Source of the DNA: Metallyticus violacea
Lineage: Eukaryota > Arthropoda > Insecta > Mantodea > Metallyticidae
Length of the DNA: 64,000 bases
Assembly: GCA_030762175.1 (NCBI GenBank)
Contig: CM060831.1
Span: forward strand, 66,756,001 to 66,820,000
Direction: 5' to 3'
The notes beneath the pieces are model-generated. The model was given only the letters and a program-made list of their open reading frames with translations, was not told the origin of the DNA and did no database searches. The position numbers were made by a program, and so were the translations under genes. Positions within the stretch are counted from its first letter, which is position 1; the number at the start of each line of letters is the position of its first letter. Positions 1 through 13,163 of this stretch are shown here, in pieces.

Positions 1-1429
1 ACGGTTAAAAACGGAACAAAGAAAGTTAAGACGGAAATGGGTTGCTGAGCTGTATTAAGCTGGTACCTAGGTGCAATTTTTCCTATTCTTCTTCAGTACA
101 GAGTAGGACGGTCAAATACGAGTCTCGGAAGATAAATATACAAGCTTGTATGCTGGGGAACCATAACACAGTAGCATTGTGGAAAATATGCTAAGTCTTT
201 AGCACTGATTCTTTGAATGAACCAACTGTGTCAAGATGGTTCACAAAGTTCAGGAAGACAACGGGGATGAGCTTCTTATAGGAAAACCATCAACTTTGGA
301 TAACCTGGCTCTGTTAGAAACGATTGAGGTGAGAAACGGGACATAGTAATGCAGAAATCATACGAATTTAATTTGTTTTGGCCCTGTAAAAAGGGTTTAA
401 ACGGGCGACACTGTAGATCGGACACAGCGGTGCACGACTGAAGAAGAATGCTGGTGATATTTGGCGATTTGTGACGTCAGAAGTGGGGAATACTGACAGA
501 TGAACTCCAATTTATTCGCAGTTCCGTTCCATTCTGTTCATTTGATTATTTTTGCTGAAAGAAGTCTTCCGGGATTGATACACACTCTATATTTGCTGTT
601 TTTTCAAATACCAATAATATAATTATAATTAATTACCTCGAAGAATATATTTCTCGGTTACGATTCACAACCTCCTGTGTTTGAAGACACTTTACTGTGA
701 TATAACGTATAAGTGAGTGATCGTAATGATGCATGGGACCAGATTACAGTTTTTATGTTCAATAAATAAGGTGATTGATGTTAACTGAAATATTATTAAG
801 TATAATCGCAAAATAAATAGAAGCCACATTTGAAATATTTTATATATGCGTCTTTAACCAAACGTTAAAAGAAAATTATGGGATAAAAACACCATGTTAA
901 CATCCTTTTACATAAAGTAAAAAGAAAAAAATTAAATTACTATTTGTAAACTGTTTCTGGCCTAGTGTGAAAGTAAAATTATTTCAGTAAGGTAAAATAA
1001 ATATTAATTTATGCCTCAGAAAGTATATTTACATCATAAATTTTAGGGCTTAAATCTGTACTGAATGTATATTATTGAAGAAAAAAATTAATTTCGTTTT
1101 GATGCAATTATGGGTAATATTTAAAATCTTGAAATGTAAATGACAGGTTTATACTCCTAGGTTAAAACAGGGGTATTTTGGATAATGTGATTATTGTGAT
1201 AAATTTCAATGTTTCTCTCATATAAGCGTATGAATTTAACTGATATATACGTGACATTAGTGAGTACTAAAGCATGTCCTAAAGTGAACATTAACCTCAT
1301 TTGAAATTCATTTCATATTCTTTTATTTCACGTAATACCTCATTGGGTTTAATTTAGACACGAGCGATATCTTGTTTGGCTGCGAATTTCCGTTTTTAAG
1401 CACTTTGACACAGAATTAAAGTGCGTACA

Positions 1430-2330
1430 AAGAAATATGCGCCAAAATTTATCTAAGTATAAATATTATACAAAAACAAACACAAAGATGAGCGCTCCTC
1501 AATGCTAGCCTTACTGCATGTTACAAAAACATTTCATGTTCAGCACTTATGTGCCAAGTCATAAATGTAAAATGTACTAGGTCTACTATGTACGCATGTC
1601 TTAAAGAAATTAAAGTAGTCCGAATCTTGAAGCGTTGGGAATGGAAATTTACATATGAAACTACATGCAAACTGGCGATAATGTAAGAATCCAAAGTTGT
1701 ATACCCAGATTCGAATAGTTTGATTATAGAACACGACATGTTTTGCAATACGCAGTGTAAAATTTTTAAATTATATGCATTTCAGATTATAATTAACTGT
1801 GTATATGCGTGTTATAGAGAACTATTGCAATATATGAAACATTTATCATATTTTAAAGTGAGAAATGCATTATAATCATTCACAGGAATATTCTATTTAT
1901 ATCTCTTGAAGTATTGTTAAATGCAGTATCTCATCAAATTATTTTGCATAACATAGCTAAATTCTACCATTGCTAGAAAGAAAATCATCGTTCTTATTAC
2001 ATAGATATTGTTTTTGTTCATCATCGAGTAGTAATAATGATTTAAATTTGTTTCATTTCTTACGCATTCAAAATGGACTTCTGTTTGATATCAACTATAT
2101 TAGCTCTGGATTTAGGAAAATGTATTTTTTGTGCGCTTGCATATGTGTCGCAACATATTCTTCATATGTAGCATAACTTAGAATATACCGAATATAATCA
2201 AAAGGAAATTTCAAATTATTATTTTTTTTTAATATGACCTGCTGTTAGGATGACAAATTGTTCCAATTTGCAGCTCCCTTCAAAGGAATTGCCCAAAAAT
2301 ATTAATTCATAGTTCATAATTAATACAAAT
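1430..2330 (+). repeat. Direct repeat D, copy 1
   Basis: This is diverged but collinear with 19,185-20,115 in the same orientation, with many substitutions and small indels. Shared landmarks include a block around CATTTCATGTT, a CTGGCGATAATGTAA block and an AATCATCGTTCTTATTACATAGAT-like block near 1,983. The repeat crosses position 1,530, where homology to the right arm of the palindrome breaks. The two short open frames here on the minus strand are not conserved as protein in copy 2. Confidence 0.8.
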
Positions 2331-2828
2331 AAGGAGTATTCAGTGCTGATATAGAAGTGAAATACGACAGTAATCTATGAGCACACAACGCATCTTAATT
2401 TTGGAATAATACATATTTTCAATTTATACATTCATCAATTTGGATACCTATAAAACTGGAACTGTAGACTGTTCTAATAGTTGGTTATCGATCCTTACGT
2501 ATATGCTGGGATCTGGCCTTTGTTTTATATTTAATGAAAGTTTTAAACCAGTCATATACATTTGAGCATGTATTTCAGTTTTGGTGTTAGATGATTAATT
2601 ATTAATGCAGCATTACAGTGACGGATGTATTGACCAGTATAATTTAAAACTGATAGAAATGTGTGATGGAACGACACAATGGTTACAAAACAACAAGTGG
2701 TTACGGTTGACACATCTCATAAATGCTTCCTTGTCACATCTGTCATGAATGCAGTCACCTTCAACTCTGTCAAAGCAGAACGGTATATGCGTTTGGAATG
2801 AACCTGTTCTTTATCCCGCATTTGCGCG

Positions 2829-2937
2829 TATATAAAATGCCCCATATCAGCAAGTGCTTATTGCTGCAGTTGATACGATTTCGTATCTTGTAGTCAGGAG
2901 CGAGAACTGCTATTATAATGTCACGACAATGGTGAGT
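2829..2937 (+). promoter_or_regulatory. Candidate TATA promoter and short first exon
   Basis: TATATAAAA at 2,829-2,837 is followed by an initiator-like GCAGTTG near 2,867, an ATG at 2,918 and a consensus intron donor GTGAGT at 2,932-2,937. The coding part would be only 14 nt (M-S-R-Q then a split codon). Very short first coding exons are common in insect cuticular and other secreted-protein genes, but nothing here identifies a product. The TATA-to-initiator distance (about 39 nt) is longer than usual. The whole unit lies in the block missing from the right arm. It could be chance. Confidence 0.3.
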
Positions 2938-3084
2938 AGTGTGAGAGGTCTGATGGAAAATATTCGCTTGGCAGATCCGTTTATTAATTATTTGACTTTA
3001 TGATTACATGCTACACCCGTGGGTGTTGAGTTGGAGTACTACAGGTTATGTAATGTTAATACAGGTCCCTACATGACGGAGTTC

Positions 3085-3345
3085 CTACCTTAGGGGGTGT
3101 GTCGGCCGTTGTAGGAGGTGGAGCAGAATCACGTCGCCGTCAGCGGCGTCGATCCTGCAGAGCTCGCAGAAGCGGCAACTACGGCGGGGCCCAGCGGGCG
3201 AGAACGTTGTCTATTAGTCTAAGAACGCCGTCAGTGAACTCTGCAGCTCCTTATATAAAATATCCTTGCCTAGGGGGGTCTCTACATTGTCATGTCGGCA
3301 TTACCAATCATGGTGTACCAACGCCCTAGATTTAAAATACACCAA
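3085..3345 (-). repeat. GC-rich patch related to the 5.2/11.7 kb repeat end (R3)
   Basis: This patch is unusually GC-rich for the window (3,090-3,240). It is followed by TTATATAA at 3,251-3,258 and a stretch at 3,270-3,345 similar to 11,670-11,748 and, inverted, to 5,210-5,285 (shared GGGGGTCT, GGTGTACCA and CACCAACC-like blocks). It may be a terminal piece of a mobile element or a remnant LTR with its own TATA on the minus strand. No open frame with recognisable domains is present. Confidence 0.45.
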
Positions 3346-4369
3346 CCAATAAAAGCACACTGAGAAGGTGTTTTGAATACTTCCTAGTGACAGGCCCCGG
3401 GTGCAGCATAACTCTGCATGGTGCTGATGTCATGGTAAAGTCCCTTAGGAGTGCCATAGGAAGTGGTTAACCAATTGTTTCTTGCAACATCTTTGTGCTC
3501 TCTGAATCAGCAATGCTAACTTAAGTTAAAGAATATCAATCCTTATGAAATAAGAAACTCCCAAAAGTACATTAATTTAGTAATTTATGATGCTCCTCAA
3601 CGGCGTATGTGACAATATCCATAATGTATTTTATAAGACGGCTTTTGTATGTTTGTATGTCTTATATGAAGTATATGAAACCATTAACTTTTATGTTTTT
3701 ATATGTCCTTTACTTAAATCATATGTATGTATATATAAATATATAAAAGAATAATCTAAGTAGTATTCAGCAAAGCAAAGAATTAACGTTCATACTTGTT
3801 CGTTTTATTTTTACCGTTATTTATATAACCACGTTATTAGCACATCTTTTACTTTGACTTACTTAAATTGTAATCCCGAACTATGAAAGATTATTCTGCC
3901 TCTGTCAATTATCGATTGGTGTCCTATGACTGCATAGAAATATTGCGGGACGGAGGATGCCATATTTATTACGTAAAACAAAATGAGTGGAAGTTTTGCT
4001 CTCTGTAAAGAAAAAGAATATGCCAGGCCACAATTAAAGCTGGGATTTCACTTCCTGGGTTACCGTTTTTTATTTATAAGCTATGTGTAAAATACGATTA
4101 AAAATGTAACACTAAAACAATGATAACACTGGACCACACAATTTTTGCTGAATGAAAACTGTTCATATTTTCTGATTCCTTACCGCATGGAATCTCTCAA
4201 GCCAGCCTTAGTTTTGTTTGGTTGAGTTGCAGTTTATCAGAAAAGCACAGAGCCCCAGAAGTTTCACGTATGTTGACTTACCGGTCATCTAATTCTATAT
4301 CAACTATTCGTTGAAGGAATTGCGCGGCGCGCGCACACACAAATTAACAGTAATAATATAAATACATAT

Positions 4370-4529
4370 GGATAAAACACTTAGATAAAGTCACACTAGA
4401 AATTGCTATATTTCGAACTACTGGAGTTCTATGACAAGAAGCTATTTGGTCTACCTTCTTGCCAGAGAAGAACTCTAGTAGTTCGAATTAGAGCAATTTC
4501 TATTGTGACTTTATCTAAGTGTTTTATCC
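4370..4529. mobile_element. 160 bp hairpin MITE-like element, left copy
   Basis: The two halves are nearly perfect reverse complements. It begins GGATAAAACACTTAG and ends CTAAGTGTTTTATCC, with arms of about 61-65 bp at roughly 92% identity. Even the centre is partly palindromic. A full-length non-autonomous foldback element or MITE is the simplest reading; I could not define a target-site duplication. The partner copy is at 14,227-14,386. Confidence 0.75.
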
Positions 4530-5329
4530 TTATCTACTTTTATTATTACTGTTAATTTGTCACATTGTTAATAGTATTAATTCGTTTTTATTTTTCATAT
4601 ATTTACAGGCCTCAATATTTCCTTGTAATATTGCCAGGTTTGCCAAACTACTTTATTCAGCTATAGTTGGCAGTTTTGTATCCATGTCACATTACTTAGC
4701 CTTGCTAAGACAGACACCGCCCTCACAGCTCAGTTCATTCTCAGCACGTGTCCAAGAGCCAAGCTGGAAATATAGTGTGGTTTTTGTGTTTAGTTTTACG
4801 GTTTTTAGTGTGAAATTTTTATATTGCATTCTGAGTGCTTTTTATGATTTATATATAACAAAGACAAATAACAAAAATAATATAAAATACAGGCCATTCC
4901 TGGCTTCTGGAAGGTAATACAGGATACTTTAACATAGTTCCCCAATTTGACTAAGAAATTCAATTTGAAGTTTGAAATAGTAATGCCTAAATATATGAAT
5001 ACCTGGGTCACTGGGGCTATGTAGTTACCTGCTGCTCTAGGAAAAATTGTGGTAAGGCACCATAGTGTCCAACTTAAACGTTTGAAATTAATACTGGCTA
5101 AAAGACGATATCTCACCCGCTGCTCCAGCCAAGAATCGAAACAACCTGTCTTTATGCTACTCGTGCTTAATTTTGATCTGTTACTCGGTGTCAGAAGTTC
5201 TAGTTATCTCATTGGTTGATATACTTCGAATCTGAGGTGGTGGTACACCTTATTAGATATATTTTGTGCCAGAATGTAAAGACCCCCCCCCTAAACAACC
5301 GTAAAACAATAAAATAAGAACCGCGATCT

Positions 5330-5715
5330 CTTCCTGGCTCTCTCTCACCCTTGTACCCTGAAGGACGAACTGTCAATGTCGACGCACACCCTCGGCTCTA
5401 CTTCGACAGATTACTGAATCGTAAGAATACGCTAGAGGCTACCATTTGTAATTTCAACTTGGACTGTCCCCTTAACAATAAAATAAGTTGACATGCCGTA
5501 CAGCAGTTAGCTAATAGCACCACCCTCCTAAAAACCACCCCCTAAGTCATAACCTCAGTCGTGACAGTAGCAAAAATTGTATTAAAAAAAAAAAGGAATG
5601 TGAAATACAAAGAAAGATACCGCTTCAGAAAGTTAAACAACCGACTAGGAGTAGGATTGTCTTTTTCAATTGTGACGTTAATACTCTTAATGCTGAAATA
5701 GAAGAATTGAAATAA
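5330..5715 (+). pseudogene. Broken left-arm counterpart of the 133-codon frame
   Basis: This is collinear with the minus-strand frame at 11,250-11,651. Stops appear after the LNNKIS-like segment and near the TTP segment, and a run of 11 or 12 A residues near 5,583 shifts the frame. The product is unknown. Confidence 0.35.
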
Positions 5716-7583
5716 AGATAATAATGTTTGCTCCAAATATTGCCACACCTCCGAGAGAGCGCGAACGGAACATAACTCAAACCGCAGAGCTATATTTAAC
5801 AAATGTTAATTGCCTAATTCTAACATGTCGTTATATGATTTACACAACAATTCCAAACAATCATCTCAACTGTGGTGAACTTGGCAGACGCAGTTTGGTA
5901 CCTGGTGCTCCTGATTTGCGGCACCTCTACTACAGGAACGCCATAGCGCCTTATCTCCTTCACCGTTAACCTTTAGCTGACGCTATGCAAAATTGATATC
6001 AACCATTGTCTGAAAGAAATAGTAAACAAACATTATTATTAAATATTCCCAAAATTTTCACATCAAACTCGATTTCGATAGTATTGAATTTTAAACATTA
6101 TGTCTCATGAAAAGTCATTTATACGCTAATGTGTTAATGCATGAAAGCCTTCCTTGGAATATAATTGCAGTTTATGATACACAATGAACGGGAGATATAG
6201 AATAAGCAGCTTAAAATCAGGGTCATAACTTTCCCTGAGGGCCATTTGAATAATGAGTTAACTGAGTTTAGAGCATAAAATTAACCATCAGTTACATTTA
6301 ACTTAAATCGTTTGTTATATAAACATTAATCTAAGATTATTTCATCCTAACCTCAAATAAAATCCAACTCGACAAATTTCATGTGTTTAAGTATACTAAC
6401 TATAGTTTAGTAATTACTAAATTAAACATTTTCCAGAGTGAAGAATCATATCATATTTATTTATAAATAAAATAGTGTGTCACTTTAATTTTAATTTCAT
6501 GTGGATATAGTTTCTTCAATGCTTCACTTTTCATTTCCGCGTAGTAACAACAGTAGAGTTGCGTTCAAATATAGGTCATGTTAGGTTAACTTTACACACG
6601 GTATATTTCCGATTATTCCGACATATCATCCATTGATAAATTTCGTCGTGCTCTTCGTGTGTTTTCTTTAGAAAAATAATCCGTTCCTAGAACTAAATGA
6701 CAAATAATTCAAAATGCGTTTTAGCTTAGCAAAATATGTCGAAGAATGGAACAGTTGTTACATCCCCTAATTACAATCACAAACTAAGCGAAATCATGTT
6801 TTGAGGTCGATATTCACAACACTACTTACTTACTATACGACAGGACATTTTTAAATAGTTATTGGAGATATATTAAAGTGGAGAAAGGATCACTAGCAGA
6901 ATCATCCATAAAGTTACTAGGGCAATAGCATCTCTGAGACCTCAGTTCATTAAAATACCAACCGAAGAGGATGATGTACGGAAAACGTCTATATTACTCG
7001 CTACTTTCCGGGAGTTTTAGGTGCTATAGGCTGCAATACATAGGTGTAATAATCCAGAAGTCTTACACTCTTTATACTATTTTCCAATTTCCCTCAATAT
7101 ACTCTCTTCATCTGTATTTGATATAGAATCTGTTTTTTTAGTTATCAATTATTCCCCTGGTATTTTAGTACTATATCAATAGCAATATCTTACTCATATT
7201 TGCTAAAAAATTTGTTTGCATCCGCCTTGACATTTCCTTGTACTTTTTGAAGGCATATTAAGAAGAAAAAATATGTGAAGGAGGCGGAAAAATGAAATAC
7301 CAGTTTTTCTCAAGTTGAACAGCTGTACATCAACTCGCTCTAAACAAGAATTTCACTATTATTTCGCGATGTTGCCATAGGTTAAATTGTTACTGCAAAC
7401 TAGAAGTTACTTAGTCTGGGGTTTATTTTATGCTACAGAAACATTTATTTTATAAATTACAGCTAAAAATAATCTCCAGTTTGCAACTTTCATGCAACTA
7501 GGCCTTAGAGTATCAACGAAATGCCAAAGTAGGAAATAAGATATACGTATTGGTATTTTTGTCTATCATTTTAAGCGTTCTAC

Positions 7584-8766
7584 GCATGCGTATACTCTAA
7601 ATTTCCTCACATACAATTCCCAACCGTCACTTGTAAATACTTGTAAACAGTAACCGTTTCAATGCGACAATTTCTTTACAATACTTACTAGTTGAGTACT
7701 TCCTGAGTTCTCTTTCCACCTCTGAGCCCAATACTTGTGTGACGTACATCTGGTATCTATAGCATTTATCTCGAAGTGTGAATTGATATTCCTACATTAG
7801 TCTAAGCCGGTATTTCATTATTAATCGTATCTTCAAAACAACGCACTTCCCTCATAACCCCATAGTTTGACGTTCCTTTGCAGATACCGAGAACACTTTT
7901 CCCGAAATCGACTTGAATTTTATTTACTCGTTCACCTCTCCCCCATCCCCATATTTCACTTCCATATAGCAGAAAAAACTGATAGCACTGTACACCTTTT
8001 CTGTGTATCTATTGGTATATCTGGAACACAAGTCAGGGAGATAAGAAGCTACCACACAGTGAAACCAAAAGATTTAATTTTCCCTTACGATTGTGGCAAA
8101 ATGAAATTAAAGTTTCTTGCCTACCGTGGTGACCCAGGGATGCTTAGGGGCCTACTTTGGACATTATTTGTTTTATTATATAATTCATTGGTTTCAGGTA
8201 ATACTAAATCTTATATAGACATTTTGTTGTATTCCATGTTAATCTTGTAATAGTATTTACATTGCCAAGTTAAGGAGGGAAACAATTATTATGCTTTTAA
8301 TTACGATAAGTTGTGCTGCAAAGAAGATATTCTGGACAGTTCCCTTTCACAAAGTGCTTGTCTAAGAACATTTTGATGTTGCTCATTAAAATCCTATTTT
8401 AAATAAGGCTGTCCAAAGAAAGAGTAAGTAGAGATGAATAACAGGATGTCGGTTATCAGGGTATATATTAATGCTAAAAATAAACTGATTATTGTTTATT
8501 TCCTCATTATATTTATTCAGATACAGAGTTTGATGTCATATTAATTTAAATACATTGTATTTCTTGTTTTTCTCTAACGTAGGGTTTCGTCATTAGATGA
8601 AATCATTCTGAAACAGAATTACAGTGTTTAAATAGAAAATCTAAATATAAAAATGACACTTTTCACTTAATTTTTTGTCTTAATATCTTACCATTTTTTG
8701 TAAGTATAAATATATTTTAATTAAAAATAAAACAATTATTCCATGTTACATCAATAGTCATTCTCC

Positions 8767-8809
<43 letters not shown>

Positions 8810-9116
8810 TAATATTTTTCAAGTAATTTTTAACCTTTTATATGCTATTTATATGCATGTTCATAATAACTGAATGAGTGGATCGAAGTCTCCACATCAA
8901 CTCGTAATGGTCTCTCTAAAATGGAGCAATTTTTCCGAATGCTGAAACGTCTAATTCTTTGTATGTTGATATTTGTATGAATATCAAGACAGGTGTTGAA
9001 TATGTCGGGCGTTGCAGTATTTCACCAAGTAGAAACGCAAGAAGTGTATAACAGTAACCAGTTTCGTGTAACATAAAGTGACAGAAATGTGGACAACTAG
9101 TTCAATATATAAAAAT
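7584..9116. other. Loop between the inverted-repeat arms
   Basis: About 1.5 kb of unpaired DNA at the centre of the palindrome. It holds an (AT)n microsatellite at 8,768-8,808 and an open frame of 127 codons at 7,867-8,250 that starts with TTG, not ATG, and has no family motif that I recognise. I see no promoter or splice sites that would make it a gene. Confidence 0.7.
8768..8808. repeat. (AT)n microsatellite
   Basis: About 20 uninterrupted TA units near the centre of the palindrome. A shorter AT run lies at 10,089-10,112. Confidence 0.95.
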
Positions 9117-10764
9117 GTCGAACGCTTAAAATGATAGACAAAAAATACCAATACGTATATCTTATTTCCTACTTTGGCATTTCGTTGGCACTTTAAGGCC
9201 CAGTTGCATGAAAGTTGCAAACTGGAGATTATTTTTAGCCGTAATTTATAAAATAAATGTTTCTGTAGCATAAAATAAACACCAGACTAAGTAACCTCTA
9301 GTTTGCAGTAACGATTAAACCTATGGCAACATCGCGAAATAATAGTGAAATTCTTGTTTAGAGCGAGTTGATGTACAGCTGTTCAACCTGAGAAAACCGA
9401 TAATTCATTTTTCCGCCTCCTTGACATTTTTTTTCTTCTTAATATGCCTTCAAAATGCACAAGGAAATGTCAAGGCGGATGCGAGCAAATTTTTTAGCAA
9501 ATGTGAGTAAGATATTGCTATTGATATAGTACTAAAATACCAGTGAATAATAGGTAACTAAAAAAACACATTCGATATCAAATACAGACGAAGAGAGTAT
9601 ATTGAGGGAAATTGGAAAATAGTATAAAGAGTGTAAGACTTCTGGATTATTACACCTATGTATTGCAGCCTATAGCACCTAAAACTCCCGGAAAGTAGCG
9701 AGTAATATAGACGTTTTCCGTACATCATCCTCTTCGGTTGGTATTTTAATGAACTGAGGTTTCAGAGCTGCTATTGGCCTAGTAAATTTATGGATGATTC
9801 TGCTGGCGATCCCTTCTCCACTTTAATATATCTCCAATAACTATTTAGAAACTTCCTGTCGTATAGTAAGTTAGTAGTGTTGTGAATATCGACCTCAAAA
9901 CATGATTTCGCTTAGTTTGTGATTGTAATTAGGGGATGTAACAACTGTTCCATTCTTCGACATATTTTGCTAAGCAAAACGCACTTTGAATTATTTGTCA
10001 TTCAGTTCTAGGAACGGATTATTTTTCTAATGAAACACACGAAGAGCACGACGAAATTTATCACTGGATGAAATGTCGAAATAATCGGATATATATATAT
10101 ATATAATATATACCGGGTGCAAAGTTAATCTAACATAACCTATAATTGAACGCAACTCTACCGTTGTTACTACGTGGAAATGAAAAGTGAAACATTGAAG
10201 AAACTATATCCACATGAAATTAAAATTAAAGTGACTCACTACTTTATTTATAAATCAACATGATATGATTCTTCACTCTGGAAAGTGTTTAATTTAGCAA
10301 TTACTAAACTATAGTTAGTATACTTAAACACATGAACTTTGTCGAGTTGGATTTTATTTGAGGTTAGGATGAAATAATCTTTGATTAATGTTTATACAAC
10401 AAACGTTTTCAAGTTAAATGTAACTTATGGTTAATTTTATGCTCTAAACTTAGTTAACTCATTATTCAAATGGCCTTTAGGGAAAGTTATGACCCTGATT
10501 TTAAGCTGCTTATTCTATATTTCCCGTTCACTGTGTATCATAAACTGCAATTATATTCCAAGGATGGCTTTCATGCATTAACACATTAGCGTATAAATGA
10601 CTTTTCATGAGACATAATGTATAGAATTAAATACTATCCAAATCGCAGATTGGTGTGAAAATAATTGGGAATATTCAATATTAAGGTTTCGTTAGGGGTA
10701 CAGTCAATTACCATTTCTTTAAGACAATGGCTGACATCAATTTTGCATAGCATCAGCTAAAGGT

Positions 10765-10980
10765 TGCCACGACCGGGTATTGTACAGTAAACAGGGAAGT
10801 CAGACATTCTACGCTCATCACCGCTGTCCATTACCAGCATTGGCTACTATAAATTGAACCGTAGTTAGGATGACGTTGAACTTTTTGGACCCCTCTTAGG
10901 ATTGGATGTTTTATAAATAAATAAGACAGGTGAAGTGCCTCCCTCGTTCCTTCGTCTTCGCTAATTCACCGTCTAGCCCT
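10765..10980. other. 216 bp present only in the right arm
   Basis: This separates sequences that are adjacent at 5,968/5,969 on the left arm. It holds no frame, TIR or A-tail that I can define. Confidence 0.6.
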
Positions 10981-11249
10981 TAACGGTGAATGTAGCTATA
11001 CAGTACAGTAGCTATGGCGTTCCTGTAATAGAGGTGCCGCAAATCAGGAGCACCAGGTACCAAGCTGCGTCTGCCAAGTTCACCACAGTTGAGATGATTG
11101 TTTGGAATTGTTAGCTACCGCCGTGTAAATCTTATAACATGTTAGCACTAGGCAATTAACATTTGTTAAATACAGCTCTACCGTTTGAGTTATGTTCCGT
11201 TCGCGCTCTCTCGGAGGTGTGGCAATATTTGCAGCAAACATTATTATCT

Positions 11250-11651
11250 TTATTTCAACTCTTCTATTTCAGCATTAAGAGTATTAACGTCACAATTGAA
11301 GAAGACAATCCTACTCCTGGTCGGTTGTTTAACTTTCTGAAGCGATATCTTTCTTTGTATTTCACATTCCCATTTTTTTACAAGTTTTGCTACTGTCACG
11401 ACTGGGGTTATGACTTTAGGGGGTATTTTTAGGAGGGTGGTGGTATTAGCTAACTGCTGTACGGCATGCCAACATATTTTATTGTTAAGGGGACAGTCCG
11501 AGTTGAAATTATAAATGATTGCCTCCAATGGGTTTTTACGTTTCAGTAATCTGTCGAAGTAGAGCCGAGGGTGTGCGTCGACATGGACGGTTCGTCCTTC
11601 AGGGTACAAGGGTGAGAGAGAGGCAAAAAGAGATCGAACAGCGGTTCTCAT
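11250..11651 (-). CDS. Unrecognised 133-codon open frame in the right arm
   Basis: The frame runs from a real ATG at 11,651 to TAA at 11,250 and is basic and lysine-rich towards the C terminus, ending in a glutamate-rich tail (EIEELK). I recognise no domain. The mirrored stretch on the left arm (about 5,330-5,715, plus strand) aligns along its whole length but has at least two in-frame stops and an expanded A-run, so it is broken there. The differences between the copies that I checked are mostly amino-acid changing, which does not favour purifying selection. It could be a fragment of a mobile-element protein or a chance frame. Splice sites and a promoter are not evident. Confidence 0.25.
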   Translation of the reverse strand: MRTAVRSLFASLSPLYPEGRTVHVDAHPRLYFDRLLKRKNPLEAIIYNFNSDCPLNNKICWHAVQQLANTTTLLKIPPKVITPVVTVAKLVKKWECEIQRKISLQKVKQPTRSRIVFFNCDVNTLNAEIEELK

Positions 11652-11753
11652 TTTATTGTTTTACGGTTGTCTAGGGGGTCTTTACATTCTGACACAAAAT
11701 ATATCAAATAAGGTGTACCACCACCGCAGATTTGAATTATATCAACCATGAGA

Positions 11754-13152
11754 AGTTAGTGCATAAGTGTTTAGAAATTTCTGACACTGAGTGAGTGTTC
11801 AAATTATGATTTATGATAAGGATGATTTTTCGTGTTACTTGGCAGAGCATGATGTCACTATAAAATCCCTTGTAAACAGGCAAGGAAGTGATAGACCCTA
11901 TGTCTTTAAACATGCTGGAATTTTCTAAGGCAATCAAGTTAAGGCAAGATATAAAAACGTGGAACCAAATGAATTTAGCTTGTTACCTATCAATTTCTCG
12001 AAAATGTTAATTTGCTACACCCTTCAGCAGTAAATACGACACTATTCATACATTGATTTAAAAATACCTTGTTTAGCCATGCCTATAAATTCATTTTATC
12101 CATTACTATTATGGTTAATCTTTACCGCCTACTGGCAGCTTCAAACTGTTCCCTGTTATTATTCATAGTAAACGCTCTTGCTTACATCTATGAGATGCCT
12201 TGTAGTTATTACTTGAATCATTTTATTTCTTAGCAACACTCTATAGAAATATCCTGTAAATTCCTATGCATATCCAGCATTTTCCCAAAGTAAAGTTTCC
12301 TGAAATGATTTCAAAAATTACTTTTCTATCGCCATAAAAAGTTCACCATTAGAATCAATCTTTAAAAACAATGAACAATAAACAACAAAAGAGCGATCTT
12401 CATTACGTTTTAAACGCACACAGTGAACTGTGAACTGAATTTTATTGGTAGCCCTAAAAAAAGATTCCTAGAGGGGTAGCACTCAGGAAGTATCGGATAC
12501 AAATCCGTTTGGGTGTTTTCGTCCTTTCACTTGTCGCTTAGACGAATGTTCTAATGGACCTTCACTCCCCACGACTTTTCCGCTGTCACATTTCATATAA
12601 TTTGAATCTGTTGGTTCTGTTAATGGGTTGAAAGTTTCAGAGCAATAAGGGCTTGTGCGGTGTGACAGCGACTTGCACTTGGGAAAGATTTCAGCTTCGG
12701 CATCTTGTATGTGAACGGCATTACTGAGCGGCTCGAACTGCTTGTCGGGGACACCGCCAGCACAGAGCGCAGTCAGTAAACGTGAATGTGGTGATGAGGC
12801 ATAGCTGCATTTCTAAGGTGATCATTAATTATAAGATTTGAAAAGTTGTCCCCCTGTGCCCGAAAAGGAAAACTTTTTATTTAAACAAATTTTAAATTTT
12901 GGATATGATATATCTCCCGGCGAACTGAAGCTACTCAACTTTGAAATTTCCCCAGAATAAAAATTATTTGTGTTAGCAACTTTCACGTGTTAATGTTTTG
13001 TCATTAACTAAACTCTGGTGACAGTATCTTCCAGGAAATGTACATTGCTTGTTTTTTCGTAATGACTTCCACATGCTTTCATCGCATTGTCTTACATCAG
13101 AATCCCTCTTTTTTCTAATTCCTTCCTTCTTTCCTTTACGAAGCTCACTTCC
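11754..13152. other. Right-arm-only block outside the SINE
   Basis: AT-rich DNA without a matching segment in the left arm, where only 45 bp (5,163-5,207) lies between the same flanks. I see no gene or family motif. Confidence 0.55.
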
Positions 13153-13163
13153 CGGAACTCTTT

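Larger units (their letters stand above)
1..7583 (+). repeat. Left arm of a giant imperfect inverted repeat
   Basis: Read from position 1 inward, this arm is the reverse complement of blocks in 9,117-24,524. Position 1 matches 24,524 and 7,583 matches 9,117. In the first 70 bases I count three mismatches against the partner; other sampled stretches look about 90-96% identical with small indels. The arm is contiguous in homology except for 1,531-3,720 (absent from the partner) and 5,163-5,207 (replaced in the partner). It begins at the window edge, so it may extend further left. It contains a 160 bp hairpin at 4,370-4,529. I see no intact gene in it. Confidence 0.9.

Noticed and set aside
4519..4917. 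132-codon frame with a Leu-rich start, mirrored by a 109-codon frame at 13,908-14,237
   Set aside because: The first frame starts with GTG inside the MITE hairpin, and the two copies differ mainly by amino-acid changes and lose frame at the C terminus. The similarity is explained by the inverted repeat.
7867..8250. 127-codon frame in the palindrome loop
   Set aside because: Starts with TTG, has no recognised motif, promoter or splice sites.
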